Origin: Oceaniglobus roseus
GTDB taxonomy: Bacteria; Pseudomonadota; Alphaproteobacteria; Rhodobacterales; Rhodobacteraceae
Length of the DNA: 64,000 nt
Assembly: GCF_002869745.1 (NCBI RefSeq)
Contig: NZ_PNOS01000022.1
Span: 1 to 64,000, forward strand
Direction: 5' to 3'
Notes under the pieces: model-generated
What the model was told of the DNA's origin: nothing
Seen by the model: only the letters and a program-made list of their open reading frames with translations
Databases searched by the model: none
Shown: positions 17,232-25,619 of the stretch, piece by piece
How the letters are laid out: each line of letters opens with the position of its first letter
How positions within the stretch are numbered: position 1 is the first letter of the stretch
Position numbers and translations under genes: made by a program

Positions 17232-17881
17232 GCGGCCTCCATCGGCGTGCCACCGCAGCCAGCGGCGAGGTCGCGGACCGTCATCGGCGGGTAGGTCCTG
17301 ATCGGGGTGAAGAGCTCATGCTTGCCGAGATGCGCGAACAACGATCCCTCCGCGCTGAACCTCGATGAGCCGGTAAGGACGTCCAGGCGGAAGTCGCGCC
17401 GCTGGAACTTGCCCCTGCCGATATAGCCCCATTCGGCGAATGTGATCGGCTCACTGTCATGCCTTCGCATCGTGACCGCGTCACCATGGAGGAGGTTGCG
17501 CGACAGCACAAACGATGCGGCGCGATACAAGTCGTCCGATTTGTCCACACCGATATAATCCGAAAATATCTCGATCAGGTTTGCACGACACTCGGCGACG
17601 TTGTCTTCGAGCAGTTCAATTCCGTAGATGCACATTAAGCCTAGAAGGGCATAATGCCTCTTCTCGAAATCAGATTTCCCGAACTTGATTTCGACGGCGG
17701 CAAGCTTTCGTTGTAGAACGCGAACCAAAAAATTGCCACTTCCGCAGGCCGGTTCCAGAAAACGCGAGTCAATTCTGTCCGTCTCGTCTTTGACAAGGTC
17801 CAGCATGGCATCGACCAGCCATGGCGGCGTGAACACTTCGCCATGATCGGCAACTCGTTTCTTTGATCTTATCAGGCTCAT
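17228..17881 (-). CDS. N6-adenine methylase-like protein lacking the catalytic NPPY motif
   Basis: A 217-aa protein. [11 protein letters not shown] (17-27) and [16 protein letters not shown] (41-56) are the SAM-binding region of N6-adenine methylases (motif I), and [16 protein letters not shown] (87-102) is motif II. The D/N-PP-Y/F catalytic motif expected after LLHGDA (131-136) is absent; that place holds [20 protein letters not shown] instead. It therefore binds SAM but may not transfer methyl on its own. It is the first gene of the cassette and overlaps the larger methylase, so a two-subunit enzyme is plausible. The ATG at 17881 fits the conserved start; longer in-frame extension is not supported. 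Confidence 0.75.
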   Translation of the reverse strand: MSLIRSKKRVADHGEVFTPPWLVDAMLDLVKDETDRIDSRFLEPACGSGNFLVRVLQRKLAAVEIKFGKSDFEKRHYALLGLMCIYGIELLEDNVAECRANLIEIFSDYIGVDKSDDLYRAASFVLSRNLLHGDAVTMRRHDSEPITFAEWGYIGRGKFQRRDFRLDVLTGSSRFSAEGSLFAHLGKHELFTPIRTYPPMTVRDLAAGCGGTPMEAA

Positions 17882-18373
17882 GTTCCAATGATGGCAGCTT
17901 GGCTCGACCCGGTAAACACGAGATGAGCGCGGCGCGATATGTTTGCAGCCTTTGCAGTCAAGAAGAGCGCAGATCGGAGGACCGCGCGGGTAGAGATACT
18001 CCACCGTATCGTTGGCTCCCAGACCCGGCGGGTTGCCAAGCGTTCCTCACCGCGTCCACTTCGAGCAGGATTTGCCCGAGTTCGCCACGCCGGGAGTCAC
18101 GGCAAGGGCGGATTGCTTTGCCTGCCTGACGACTTTGGCTTCCTTTGCTCCGATCCTAAGTTCGATTTCTGTTCCATCACGCCGAACGCCACCGGCGTCG
18201 AAGTGTTCAGGGCGGCCTCGGAAAAACATCGCAATACCAGTGCCTTGTAAGCTATTTACCAAATCGGCGCAGGCAACAGGTCTGGAGAATATCGGCCCCG
18301 AGAGAACGCTTCCGGGCCACCGCCTACCGGGGCCAGTGCTCAGCCCCACCCGCATAACCCTCAAAAACAACGG
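17882..18373. other. Gap between R-M cassette and tRNA-Ser; no supported gene
   Basis: About 490 bases. Reading frames here have no recognisable domain. A 60-codon minus-strand frame (18047-18229) has protein-like composition in part (RRDGTEIELRIGAKEAK) but no homology that I can name, and I do not call it. The stretch should hold the promoter of the methylase operon and the junction between mobile DNA and the tRNA gene. Confidence 0.4.
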
Positions 18374-18395
18374 AAAAATCCGGCCGCAGCCGGAT
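18374..18395 (-). terminator. Rho-independent terminator of tRNA-Ser
   Basis: On the minus strand a perfect 7-bp stem (ATCCGGC/GCCGGAT) with a 4-base loop is followed by five T residues. It lies 26 bases past the tRNA 3' end and is oriented to stop tRNA transcription. It may also mark the start of the chromosomal side of any integration junction. Confidence 0.75.
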
Positions 18396-18421
18396 CGGGA
18401 GAACGCTTTCGCGAGGGCAAG

Positions 18422-18511
18422 TGGCGGAGGAGGTGGGATTCGAACCCACGGTACGCTTTCACGCACGACGGTTTTCAAGACCGTTGCAATCGACCACTCT
18501 GCCACTCCTCC
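18422..18511 (-). tRNA. tRNA-Ser(UGA)
   Basis: The minus strand folds as a class II tRNA. The acceptor stem is GGAGGAG/CTCCTCC, with discriminator G and an encoded CCA. The D-arm begins TGGCAGAGTGGTCGA. The anticodon loop CTTGAAA has TGA as anticodon (reads UCA and, by wobble, other UCN codons). A long variable arm (CGTGCGTGAAAGCGTAC) marks serine, and the T-loop is GGTTCGAATCC. The 3' end faces the accessory block to the left, the orientation expected if an element integrated into the tRNA 3' end. Confidence 0.95.
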
Positions 18512-18867
18512 GGTCCGAGCGGGTTAACCCTGCACGAGCGATTCGGGAAGGTGTGCCGCAGGGGCGGGTCCCGGGCCGATGACGGAGGGGGAGTGCCGGG
18601 GGCGCTGGTGACGAAGCGCGCGCGCGGGGGCGCGGCGGGAGTGCGGACGCGGGCGCCGCGGGAGAAGGACGGAGACGGGCGGCGCCGGGCTGGGTCGCAA
18701 GCGGGGGACACAATCTCGCCGGTGTCGATCCCGCCACTTTCATTGCGGCCCGCCTGCCGCTAGAGTGCGGCGGGCGCGTCCCTGTGGGAGGCGCTCGGGA
18801 CGAGCAGCAAGGCCGGTGACCGGCACGAAGGGCGGGGCAACGACCGCGCCACCATTGGGGGCAACCG
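18512..18867. other. Intergenic region upstream of tRNA-Ser and of the SPOR lipoprotein
   Basis: About 355 GC-rich bases between two divergent genes. It must hold the tRNA promoter (leftward) and the lipoprotein promoter (rightward). I see no convincing -35/-10 pair and no gene. Short arginine-rich frames on both strands are typical GC-driven artefacts. Confidence 0.4.
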
Positions 18868-19740
18868 ATGACAGGACATCTGGTGAGACTGGCCATGCTT
18901 TCGGGTCTGGTGGCCCTGGCCGCGGGCTGTCAGGACGGCGCGGGGCCGGGGTTTCTGAAGAAGCCCGGCGATTCCGAGGCCGGATCCTCCGAGGCACCGC
19001 GCAGCACCCGGCTGGTCGAGCGCGACATCGAGGCCCCGGAGGTGTTCCAGCTGTCCGAGACCGGCCTCTGGGACGGCCGTCCCTCGCTCGGCGGCGTCTG
19101 GGTCGCCTATGCCGACGTGAAGGACCCCGAGCGGGTCATCATCCGCAACGAGGCGAACGGCAAGTTCGTCGTCGGCGCCCTGTTCCGCCGCGAGCGCGAG
19201 ACGCCGGGGCCCGCGCTCCAGGTGTCATCCGATGCGGCCGAGGCGCTCGGGATGCTGGCCGGGGCCCCCGCGAAGCTGAACGTGGTCGCGCTGCGGCGCG
19301 AGGAAGTGGCCGAGACGCCGGACTCCGCGGCGGCCGCCGGCGACGCCCCCCTGCCCGAGCCTTCGGAGATCGAGGCGCTGTCGCTCGACACGCCGCCGGG
19401 CGGCACGCCGCCCGCCGACGCCGCCATCGGCGACGACGCCACCTCGGCCGTGGCCACAGCCCCGGCCCCTGCGGCGACAGCTCCGGCCGCGCCGCCCGCG
19501 TCGAAGGTCGACCGGCCCTATGTCCAGATCGGCATCTTCAGCGTCGAGACGAACGCCGAGGAGACCGCCGCCGCCCTGCGCAAGGCCGGAATGACGGTCA
19601 CGGTGAAGACCCAGTCGGCCAGCGGCAAGTCGTTCTACCGCGTCATCGCCGGTCCGGCGGGCAGCGCGTCCGAGAAGGACCGGCTTCTCGCGAAAGTGAA
19701 GAAGCAGGGCTTCTCCGATGCCTATTTCGTCTCGAACTGA
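18868..19740 (+). CDS. SPOR-domain lipoprotein
   Basis: A 290-aa exported protein. The signal peptide ends in a lipobox (VALAAGC) with Cys21 as the lipidation site. A charged N-terminal domain (about 50-150) and a proline/alanine-rich linker (170-212) follow. The C-terminal SPOR domain (about 214-290) starts RPYVQIGIFSVETNAEETAA and ends GFSDAYFVSN. SPOR domains bind septal peptidoglycan stripped of stem peptides, so a role in cell division or wall remodelling is likely. It sits just ahead of a D,D-carboxypeptidase gene on the same strand (57 bases apart), which fits a wall function. The start at 18868 gives a proper signal peptide. Confidence 0.85.
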   Translation: MTGHLVRLAMLSGLVALAAGCQDGAGPGFLKKPGDSEAGSSEAPRSTRLVERDIEAPEVFQLSETGLWDGRPSLGGVWVAYADVKDPERVIIRNEANGKFVVGALFRRERETPGPALQVSSDAAEALGMLAGAPAKLNVVALRREEVAETPDSAAAAGDAPLPEPSEIEALSLDTPPGGTPPADAAIGDDATSAVATAPAPAATAPAAPPASKVDRPYVQIGIFSVETNAEETAAALRKAGMTVTVKTQSASGKSFYRVIAGPAGSASEKDRLLAKVKKQGFSDAYFVSN

Positions 19741-19797
19741 CCGCGGCCCCGTGCCACCCCCTGCCGTGCCGAACAACCGACCCGCTGGAGGCCGACC

Positions 19798-21069
19798 ATG
19801 ACCCTGATCCGACCCTTCCGCCTGGCCGCCGCGATGGTGATCGTGCTGGCCGCCGCCCTGCCCGCCCGTGCCTTCGACACCCGCGCCGGCGCGGCCTGGG
19901 TCTATGACATCACCACCGACACCGTGCTTCTGTCCAAGCAGGCCGACGTGCCCCTGCCACCGGCCTCGATGTCGAAGCTGATGACCCTGAACATGCTGTT
20001 CGAGGCGCTGCGCGACGGGCGGGTGACGATGGACACCCAGTTCGGCGTCTCCTCCCGCGCCAAGGCGATGCAGGGCTCGACCATGTTCCTGAACGAACGG
20101 GACCGCCCCACGGTCGAGCAGCTGATCCAGGGCATCATCGTCAACTCCGGCAACGACGCCTGCGTGGTCGTGGCCGAGGGGCTGGCGGGGACGGAAGAGG
20201 CCTTCGCACGGATGATGAACCAGCGGGCCGAGAGCCTGGGGATGACGCAGTCCACCTTCGCAAATGCCTCGGGCTGGCCGGATCCGCGCCACCGGATGAG
20301 CATGCACGACCTCGGCATCCTCGCGACCCGACTGATCACCGAGTTCCCCGAATACTACGGCTACTTCTCCGAGAAGGAGTTCGAGTACGACGGCCGCGCG
20401 CCGCAGAACCGCTTCAACCGCAACCCGCTCCTGAAGCTCGGGATCGGCGCGGACGGGCTGAAGACCGGCCACACCTCCGAGGCGGGCTATGGCCTCGTCG
20501 GCTCGGCCGTGTCGGGCAGCCGGCGGATCGTTTTCGTGATCACCGGGCTTTCGTCCGAAACCGCCCGCGCCGAAGAGGCCGAGCGGATCGTCAACTGGGC
20601 CTTCCGCCAGTTCGTCGAGAAGACCATCGTCACCAAGGACCAGCCGATCACCCAGGCCGAGGTCTGGATGGGGCTCGATCCCACCGTGGGCCTTGTTGCC
20701 GCGCGGGACGTGTCGGTGCTGGTCCCCGCCCTGCTGCAGGAGGGGATCGAGGCGCGCGCCGTCTACACCGGCCCGTTCGAGGCACCGATCCTCGCGGGGC
20801 AGGAGATGGGCGAGCTGGTGATCTCGCTTGGCGACCTGCCCGATGCCCGGGTGCCGCTGCTGGCGGACCGCGCGGTGGCCAAGGGCGGGTTCGTGCCGCA
20901 CCTGAAGACCGCCGCGCTGAAGCTGGTGAAGGACTTCATGGCCGAGGACGACGCCCCCGCCGCCACGCCCCAGCCCGACGCCGCTCCGGCGGCGACCTCG
21001 GCAACCGAGGCTCCGGCGGCGGAGCCCCAGGCCGCTGCCAAGCCCGAAACGGCCGCCGAATTCGAGTGA
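19798..21069 (+). CDS. D-alanyl-D-alanine carboxypeptidase (PBP5/6 family)
   Basis: A 423-aa periplasmic penicillin-binding protein. A signal peptide (about 1-25, ending LPARA) precedes the serine peptidase S11 domain: S-x-x-K at 57-60 (ASMSKLMT), S-x-N at 117-119 (NSGND) and K-T-G at 222-224 (LKTGHTSEAG). The PBP5 C-terminal beta domain follows (about 290-380). The last 45 residues are an Ala/Pro/Glu-rich tail instead of the usual amphipathic anchor. It trims the terminal D-Ala from peptidoglycan pentapeptides. The tmk gene begins within its stop codon. Confidence 0.92.
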   Translation: MTLIRPFRLAAAMVIVLAAALPARAFDTRAGAAWVYDITTDTVLLSKQADVPLPPASMSKLMTLNMLFEALRDGRVTMDTQFGVSSRAKAMQGSTMFLNERDRPTVEQLIQGIIVNSGNDACVVVAEGLAGTEEAFARMMNQRAESLGMTQSTFANASGWPDPRHRMSMHDLGILATRLITEFPEYYGYFSEKEFEYDGRAPQNRFNRNPLLKLGIGADGLKTGHTSEAGYGLVGSAVSGSRRIVFVITGLSSETARAEEAERIVNWAFRQFVEKTIVTKDQPITQAEVWMGLDPTVGLVAARDVSVLVPALLQEGIEARAVYTGPFEAPILAGQEMGELVISLGDLPDARVPLLADRAVAKGGFVPHLKTAALKLVKDFMAEDDAPAATPQPDAAPAATSATEAPAAEPQAAAKPETAAEFE

Positions 21070-21731
21070 GCGGCGCCTCCCCCACCGGCGGGCTGTTCCT
21101 GACCTTCGAGGGGATCGACGGCTCGGGCAAGTCCACCCAGGCGCGCCTGCTGGCCAATGCGCTGCGCGACCGCGGCTTCGACGTGGTGCTGACCCGCGAA
21201 CCCGGCGGCTCTCCGGGGGCCGAGCAGATCCGCTCGCTGGTGCTGGAGGGCGATCCCGACCGCTGGTCGGCGGAAACCGAGATCCTGCTGTTCACCGCCG
21301 CGCGCCGCGACCACCTCGAACGCACGATCCGCCCTGCCCTGGCGGCCGGCAAGATCGTCGTCTGCGACCGCTTCGCCGATTCTACCCGGATGTACCAGGG
21401 CCTCTCGCGGGGCGACCTGCGCACCCTCGTCGACCGGCTGCACGCGCTGATGATCGGCTGCGAGCCCGACCTGACCTTCCTGATCGACATGGACCCCGAA
21501 ACCGGACTGGCCCGCGCCCTGTCGCGCCGCACCTCCGAGGAGCGGTTCGAAGGTTTCGGAGCCGCCATGCAGGCGCGGATGCGCGACGGCTTCCTCGGCC
21601 TCGCCGCCGAGTTCCCGGACCGCTTCCGCACCGTCGCGGGCGACCGCCCGGCCGAGGCCGTCTCGGCCGAGGTGCTTCGCCTCCTCGCTCCGCGCCTCGA
21701 AGCCCTCCCTCGGGGCGTGCCCCATGGCTGA
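21066..21731 (+). CDS. tmk: Thymidylate kinase
   Basis: A 221-aa enzyme that phosphorylates dTMP to dTDP with ATP. The P-loop FEGIDGSGKST (14-24), the TREPGG motif and the DRFADSTRMYQG motif are all present. The lid region carries arginines (RALSRRTSEERFEG). The start is a GTG that overlaps the carboxypeptidase stop (GTGA), and the stop region overlaps the following holB start, so tmk is translationally coupled on both sides. The tmk-holB-tatD-MBL order is common in Rhodobacterales. Confidence 0.95.
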   Translation: MSGASPTGGLFLTFEGIDGSGKSTQARLLANALRDRGFDVVLTREPGGSPGAEQIRSLVLEGDPDRWSAETEILLFTAARRDHLERTIRPALAAGKIVVCDRFADSTRMYQGLSRGDLRTLVDRLHALMIGCEPDLTFLIDMDPETGLARALSRRTSEERFEGFGAAMQARMRDGFLGLAAEFPDRFRTVAGDRPAEAVSAEVLRLLAPRLEALPRGVPHG

Positions 21732-22845
21732 GGACGAGCCGCTCGAGGCCGACCGCATCGAAGGCGCCCCCCACCCGCGGGAAACCTCCGCGCTGTTTGG
21801 CCAGCACGGGGCCGAGGCCGCCTTCCTCGACGCCTTCAACGGCGGCCGGATGCACCACGCCTGGCTGATCGCCGGCCCCCGCGGCGTCGGCAAGGCTACG
21901 CTCGCTTGGCGCATCGCCCGCTTCCTGCTGTCCCGGACGGACGAACCGGCGGGCATGTTCGCGCCCGAACCGCCCACGACGCTCGCGATCCCCGACGATC
22001 ACCCCGTCGCCCGCCGCACCCGCGCGATGTCCGAGCCGGGGCTGCTGCTGATCCGCCGCGCCTGGGACGAGAAGGACAAGAAGCTGAAGACGGTCATCAC
22101 CGTCGACGAGGTGCGCCGCCTCTCCGCCTTCTTAGCGCTTTCCTCGGCCGAGGGCGGGCGGCGCGTGGTGATCGTGGACGCGGCGGACGAGATGAACCCC
22201 CAGGCCGCCAACGCGCTCCTGAAGCTTCGGGAGGAACCGCCGAAGCGCTCCACCCTGATCCTCGTCAGCCACGCCCCCGCCCGGCTGCTGCCGACGATCC
22301 GCTCGCGCTGCCGCACCCTGCGCTGCACGGCCCTCGCGCCCGGGGACATGAGCGCCGCGCTGGCCGCCATGGGCGAGGAACCGGGCGCCGACGCCGAGGC
22401 GCTCGCCGATCTCGCGGGCGGCTCGGTGGGCGAGGCGCTGAGCCTGATCCACCTCGACGGGCTCAAGCTCTACCGCGACCTCGCCGCGCTGCTCGACGGT
22501 GCGCCGAACATGGACCGCGGCAGGCTCCTGTCCCTCGCCAATGCCATGACCGGCCGCGCCAATGCCGAGAAGTTCGACCTGACCCTGCGCCTGTTCGCCC
22601 GCCTGCTCTCGCGCCTCGCGCGCACCGGCGCGGGCCTGCCGCCGGAGATCGAGATCGCGCGGGGCGAACGGGCGCTGCTGACCCGCCTCGCGCCGGACGC
22701 GCAGGCAGGGCGCCATTGGGCCGACCTCCAGCAGTCGCTCGGCGCGCGCATGGCCCACGGCAAGGCGGTCAACCTTGACCCTTCCGCGCTCATCCTCGAT
22801 ATGGGACTGACCCTGAACCAGAGCGCGGCGGCCACCTCCGCCTGA
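21724..22845 (+). CDS. holB: DNA polymerase III subunit delta'
   Basis: A 373-aa clamp-loader subunit. An AAA+ fold is visible: LIAGPRGVGKATLAWRIARF (Walker A region), the sensor/Walker B region RRVVIVDAADEMNPQAANALLKLREEPP, and the SRC-like SRCRTLRC segment near RLLPTIRSR. It belongs to the DnaX complex that loads the beta sliding clamp. The start at 21724 overlaps tmk by eight bases. A linker rich in acidic and proline residues before the AAA+ domain is normal for this group. Confidence 0.92.
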   Translation: MAEDEPLEADRIEGAPHPRETSALFGQHGAEAAFLDAFNGGRMHHAWLIAGPRGVGKATLAWRIARFLLSRTDEPAGMFAPEPPTTLAIPDDHPVARRTRAMSEPGLLLIRRAWDEKDKKLKTVITVDEVRRLSAFLALSSAEGGRRVVIVDAADEMNPQAANALLKLREEPPKRSTLILVSHAPARLLPTIRSRCRTLRCTALAPGDMSAALAAMGEEPGADAEALADLAGGSVGEALSLIHLDGLKLYRDLAALLDGAPNMDRGRLLSLANAMTGRANAEKFDLTLRLFARLLSRLARTGAGLPPEIEIARGERALLTRLAPDAQAGRHWADLQQSLGARMAHGKAVNLDPSALILDMGLTLNQSAAATSA

Positions 22846-22850
22846 TCCCC

Positions 22851-23654
22851 ATGACGCCACCGGCCATCACCGACAGCCATTGCCACCTCGACTTTCCCGA
22901 TTTCGAGGGCGAGCACGCGGCCCTGATCGCCCGCGCCGCCGAGGCGGGGGTAAGGCGCATGGTGACCATCTGCACGAAGCTGAAGAACGCGCCCACGGTC
23001 CGCGCCCTGTCCGAAGCCCACGCGCCGGTCTTCTGGGCCGCGGGCATCCACCCGATGAGCGTCGCCGCCGAACCCATGGCGACAGTGGAGGAACTGGTGG
23101 CGCTGGCCGAGCACCCTAAGTTCGTCGGCATCGGCGAAACCGGGCTCGACTACCACTACACCGCCGAAAGCGCGGCCCAGCAGCAGGACAGCCTGCGCCT
23201 GCACATCGAGGCCGCGCGCCGCACCCGCCTGCCCCTCATCATCCACGCCCGCGACGCCGACGACGACATGGCCCGGATCCTGACCGAGGAACACCGCGCC
23301 GCGCCCTACGCTTGCGTGATGCACTGCTTCTCCAGCTACGCCGCGCTGGCGAAGGCGGCGCTCGACCTTGGCTTCTACCTGTCGATGTCCGGCATCACCG
23401 CCTTCCCCAAAAGCGGCGAACTGCGCGAGATCTTCGCCGCCGCCCCCCTCGACCGGATCCTCGTGGAAACCGACAGCCCCTACCTCGCCCCGCCGCCGAA
23501 CCGCGGCAAGCGCAACGAACCGGCCTACACCGCCCACACGGCCCGCAAGGCGGCCGAGACCTTCGGGCTCGATTATGCCGACTTTGCCGCGCGCACCGAG
23601 GCGAACTTCGACCGCCTGTTCGCCAAGGCCGCCGCCTGGACCGCCCCGGCATGA
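22851..23654 (+). CDS. tatD: TatD-family metal-dependent hydrolase
   Basis: A 267-aa TIM-barrel hydrolase. DSHCHLDFPDF (8-18) supplies the first metal ligands; IGETGLDYHY is the second conserved strand; HARDADDDM and MHCFSS carry further His ligands; LVETDSPYLAP is the final Asp motif. TatD enzymes are Mg-dependent 3'-5' exonucleases/deoxyribonucleases. It lies five bases after holB and overlaps the MBL gene start (ATGA), so it is part of the same operon. Confidence 0.93.
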   Translation: MTPPAITDSHCHLDFPDFEGEHAALIARAAEAGVRRMVTICTKLKNAPTVRALSEAHAPVFWAAGIHPMSVAAEPMATVEELVALAEHPKFVGIGETGLDYHYTAESAAQQQDSLRLHIEAARRTRLPLIIHARDADDDMARILTEEHRAAPYACVMHCFSSYAALAKAALDLGFYLSMSGITAFPKSGELREIFAAAPLDRILVETDSPYLAPPPNRGKRNEPAYTAHTARKAAETFGLDYADFAARTEANFDRLFAKAAAWTAPA

Positions 23655-24451
23655 GCGACTACCGCTTCACCATCCTCGGCTGCGGCTCTTCGGGCGGCGT
23701 GCCGCGGCTTGGCGGCCACTGGGGCGACTGCGACCCGGCGAACCCGAAGAACGCGCGCCGCCGCTGCTCGCTCCTGGTCGAGCGGATCGACGGGGCGCAA
23801 ACGACCCGCGTGCTGATCGACGCCTCCCCCGACCTGCGCGCGCAGCTGCTCGACGCGGGCGTCGGCACGCTCGACGCGGTGGTGTTCACCCATCCCCATG
23901 CCGATCACACCCACGGGCTCGACGATCTGCGGATGATCGTCTTCAACACCCGCAAACGCCTGCCGCTCTGGGCCGACGCGGCGACCGAGAAAAGCCTCGG
24001 CACCCGCTTCGGCTATGTCTTCGTGCAGCCCGAAGGATCGAGCTATCCGCCGATCTGCGAGATGAACCGGATCGAGGGGCCGGTGACCATCGACGGCCCC
24101 GGCGGCACGATCACCCTGGCCCCCTTCGAGGTCAACCACGGCAACATCCACGCCCTCGGCTTCCGCATCGCCGGGCTCGCCTACCTGCCGGACGTGCTGG
24201 AGATCCCCGACGCCGCCTGGCCCGCGCTCGACGGTCTCGACGTCTGGATCGTCGACGCCCTGCGCCGCACGCCCCACCCGTCCCACAGCCATCTCGACCG
24301 GACGCTGGGCTGGATCGAACGGGCTCGCCCGAAACGCGCGGTGCTGACCAACATGCACGTCGATCTCGACTACGCCACGCTCGAGGCCGAGACCCCCGCC
24401 CACGTCACCCCCGCCTTCGACGGCATGCAGATCACCCTGCCCGCCGACTGA
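23651..24451 (+). CDS. MBL-fold hydrolase (PhnP / cyclic phosphodiesterase type)
   Basis: A 266-aa metallo-beta-lactamase-fold protein. The metal motif HPHADHTHGLDDLR (81-94) is intact; later ligands are in FEVNHGNIHALGF, VDALRRTPHPSHSHLD and NMHVDLDY. The N-terminal LGCGSSGGVPRLGGHWGDCD and the cysteine triplet match PhnP-like enzymes that hydrolyse cyclic phosphodiesters. In this operon context (holB-tatD) its substrate is unknown. The start overlaps the tatD stop. Confidence 0.88.
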   Translation: MSDYRFTILGCGSSGGVPRLGGHWGDCDPANPKNARRRCSLLVERIDGAQTTRVLIDASPDLRAQLLDAGVGTLDAVVFTHPHADHTHGLDDLRMIVFNTRKRLPLWADAATEKSLGTRFGYVFVQPEGSSYPPICEMNRIEGPVTIDGPGGTITLAPFEVNHGNIHALGFRIAGLAYLPDVLEIPDAAWPALDGLDVWIVDALRRTPHPSHSHLDRTLGWIERARPKRAVLTNMHVDLDYATLEAETPAHVTPAFDGMQITLPAD

Positions 24452-24529
24452 CCCCCGCCACGGCCAAGGCCGCCCATCCCGAAGGCCCTGACCCATGTCG
24501 GCCCTCCCTCCCCGCTCCGCCCGCCCTCT

Positions 24530-24551
24530 ACCGGCCGCAACGACGGCCGGT
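24530..24551 (+). terminator. GC hairpin downstream of the tatD operon
   Basis: A perfect 8-bp stem ACCGGCCG/CGGCCGGT with a 6-base loop lies about 80 bases past the MBL stop. There is no T-run after it, so it is at best a weak or Rho-assisted terminator. Confidence 0.35.
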
Positions 24552-24574
24552 CCCGGCCCATGGCGCCCCGCCCT

Positions 24575-24609
24575 GCTTCTTCTTTGCAGAAATACTCCCG
24601 CCGGAGGCA
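24575..24609 (+). repeat. Dispersed intergenic motif, copy 1
   Basis: The sequence TCTTTGCAGAAATACTCCCG followed by CCGGAGGC is shared in pattern with four other places in this window (near 39671, 51082, 51229 and 55012). All are between genes. The common core is CTTTGC-x(3-5)-AAATA-YYCCCG, usually followed by CCGGAGGC. Confidence 0.6.
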
Positions 24610-24679
24610 TCCCGCACCCTCCACGCGCACGCCGCCCGCAGCAGAGCACCCACGCGGCACACCGCACCGAGGCCCCCCG

Positions 24680-25609
24680 ATGCAGGCCCTGATCGAGGTC
24701 ATCCTGCCGGTCTTCCTGGTGATCGGCTTCGGCTATCTCGCCGTCTGGCGCGGCTACTTCTCGGACACCGGCGCCGATGCGCTGATGAAGTTCACCCAGA
24801 CCTTCGCGATCCCGTGCCTGCTGTTCCGCGCCATCTCGACCCTCGACCTCGGGACCGAATTCCATCCGGCGATGCTGTTCTCGTTCTACCTCGGCGCGCT
24901 TTCGGGCTTCGCCGCGGGGCTGGTCGGCGCCCGGCTGATCTTCCGGCGGACCTGGCCCGACAGCGTCGCCATCGGCTTCTGCGGGCTGTTCTCGAACTCC
25001 GTCCTGCTCGGCCTGCCGATTTCCGAGCGCGCCTTCGGCACCGCCGCGCTCGACTACAACTTCGCGATCATCGCGCTGCACGCGCCGTTCTGCTATGCCG
25101 TCGGGCTGACGGCGATGGAGATGGTCCGCAACCAGGGCGGCACCTTCCGCGACACCGGCAGGAAGCTTGCCCGCGCGATGTTCCGCAACGCCCTCGTCAT
25201 CGGCATCCTCGCGGGCTTCGCGGTGAACCTCTCGGGGCTCGAGATCCCGAAGCCGATGCAGGACGCGGTGGACCTGATGGTGCGCGCGGCGCTTCCGGCG
25301 GCGCTCTTCGGGCTTGGCGGGGTGCTGGTGCGCTACAGGCCCGAGGGCGACATGCAGGCGATCCTCTGGGTCTGCCTCTGCTCGCTGGTGATCCACCCGA
25401 CCGTGGCCTACGCGACCGGAACGGCGCTCGGGATCTCGACCGAGGCGCTGCGCGCGGCGGTCGTCACCGGCGCCATGGCTCCGGGGGTGAACGCCTATGT
25501 CTTCGCCAACATGTACGGCACCGCGCGGCGCGTCGCCGCCTCGGCGGTGCTGATCGCCACGGGCCTGTCCATCCTCACCGTCTGGGTCTGGCTCGCGATC
25601 CTGCCCTGA
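24680..25609 (+). CDS. AEC-family transporter (auxin efflux carrier type)
   Basis: A 309-aa inner-membrane carrier with ten predicted helices. It opens MQALIEVILPVFLVIGFGYL; the conserved core motif FSNSVLLGLPI lies after helix 4, and MAPGVNAYVFANMYG lies in the second repeat. AEC carriers move small organic anions by proton coupling; the substrate cannot be told. The gene stands alone, 230 bases after the tatD operon, with its own upstream region that contains the dispersed motif. Confidence 0.85.
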   Translation: MQALIEVILPVFLVIGFGYLAVWRGYFSDTGADALMKFTQTFAIPCLLFRAISTLDLGTEFHPAMLFSFYLGALSGFAAGLVGARLIFRRTWPDSVAIGFCGLFSNSVLLGLPISERAFGTAALDYNFAIIALHAPFCYAVGLTAMEMVRNQGGTFRDTGRKLARAMFRNALVIGILAGFAVNLSGLEIPKPMQDAVDLMVRAALPAALFGLGGVLVRYRPEGDMQAILWVCLCSLVIHPTVAYATGTALGISTEALRAAVVTGAMAPGVNAYVFANMYGTARRVAASAVLIATGLSILTVWVWLAILP

Positions 25610-25619
25610 GCCGCGCCCC

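Noticed and set aside
18047-18505. Minus-strand reading frame starting MAEWSIATVLKTVV across the tRNA
   Set aside because: This is the well-known false frame produced by reading through a tRNA-Ser gene. Its downstream part (18047-18229) has no recognisable domain.
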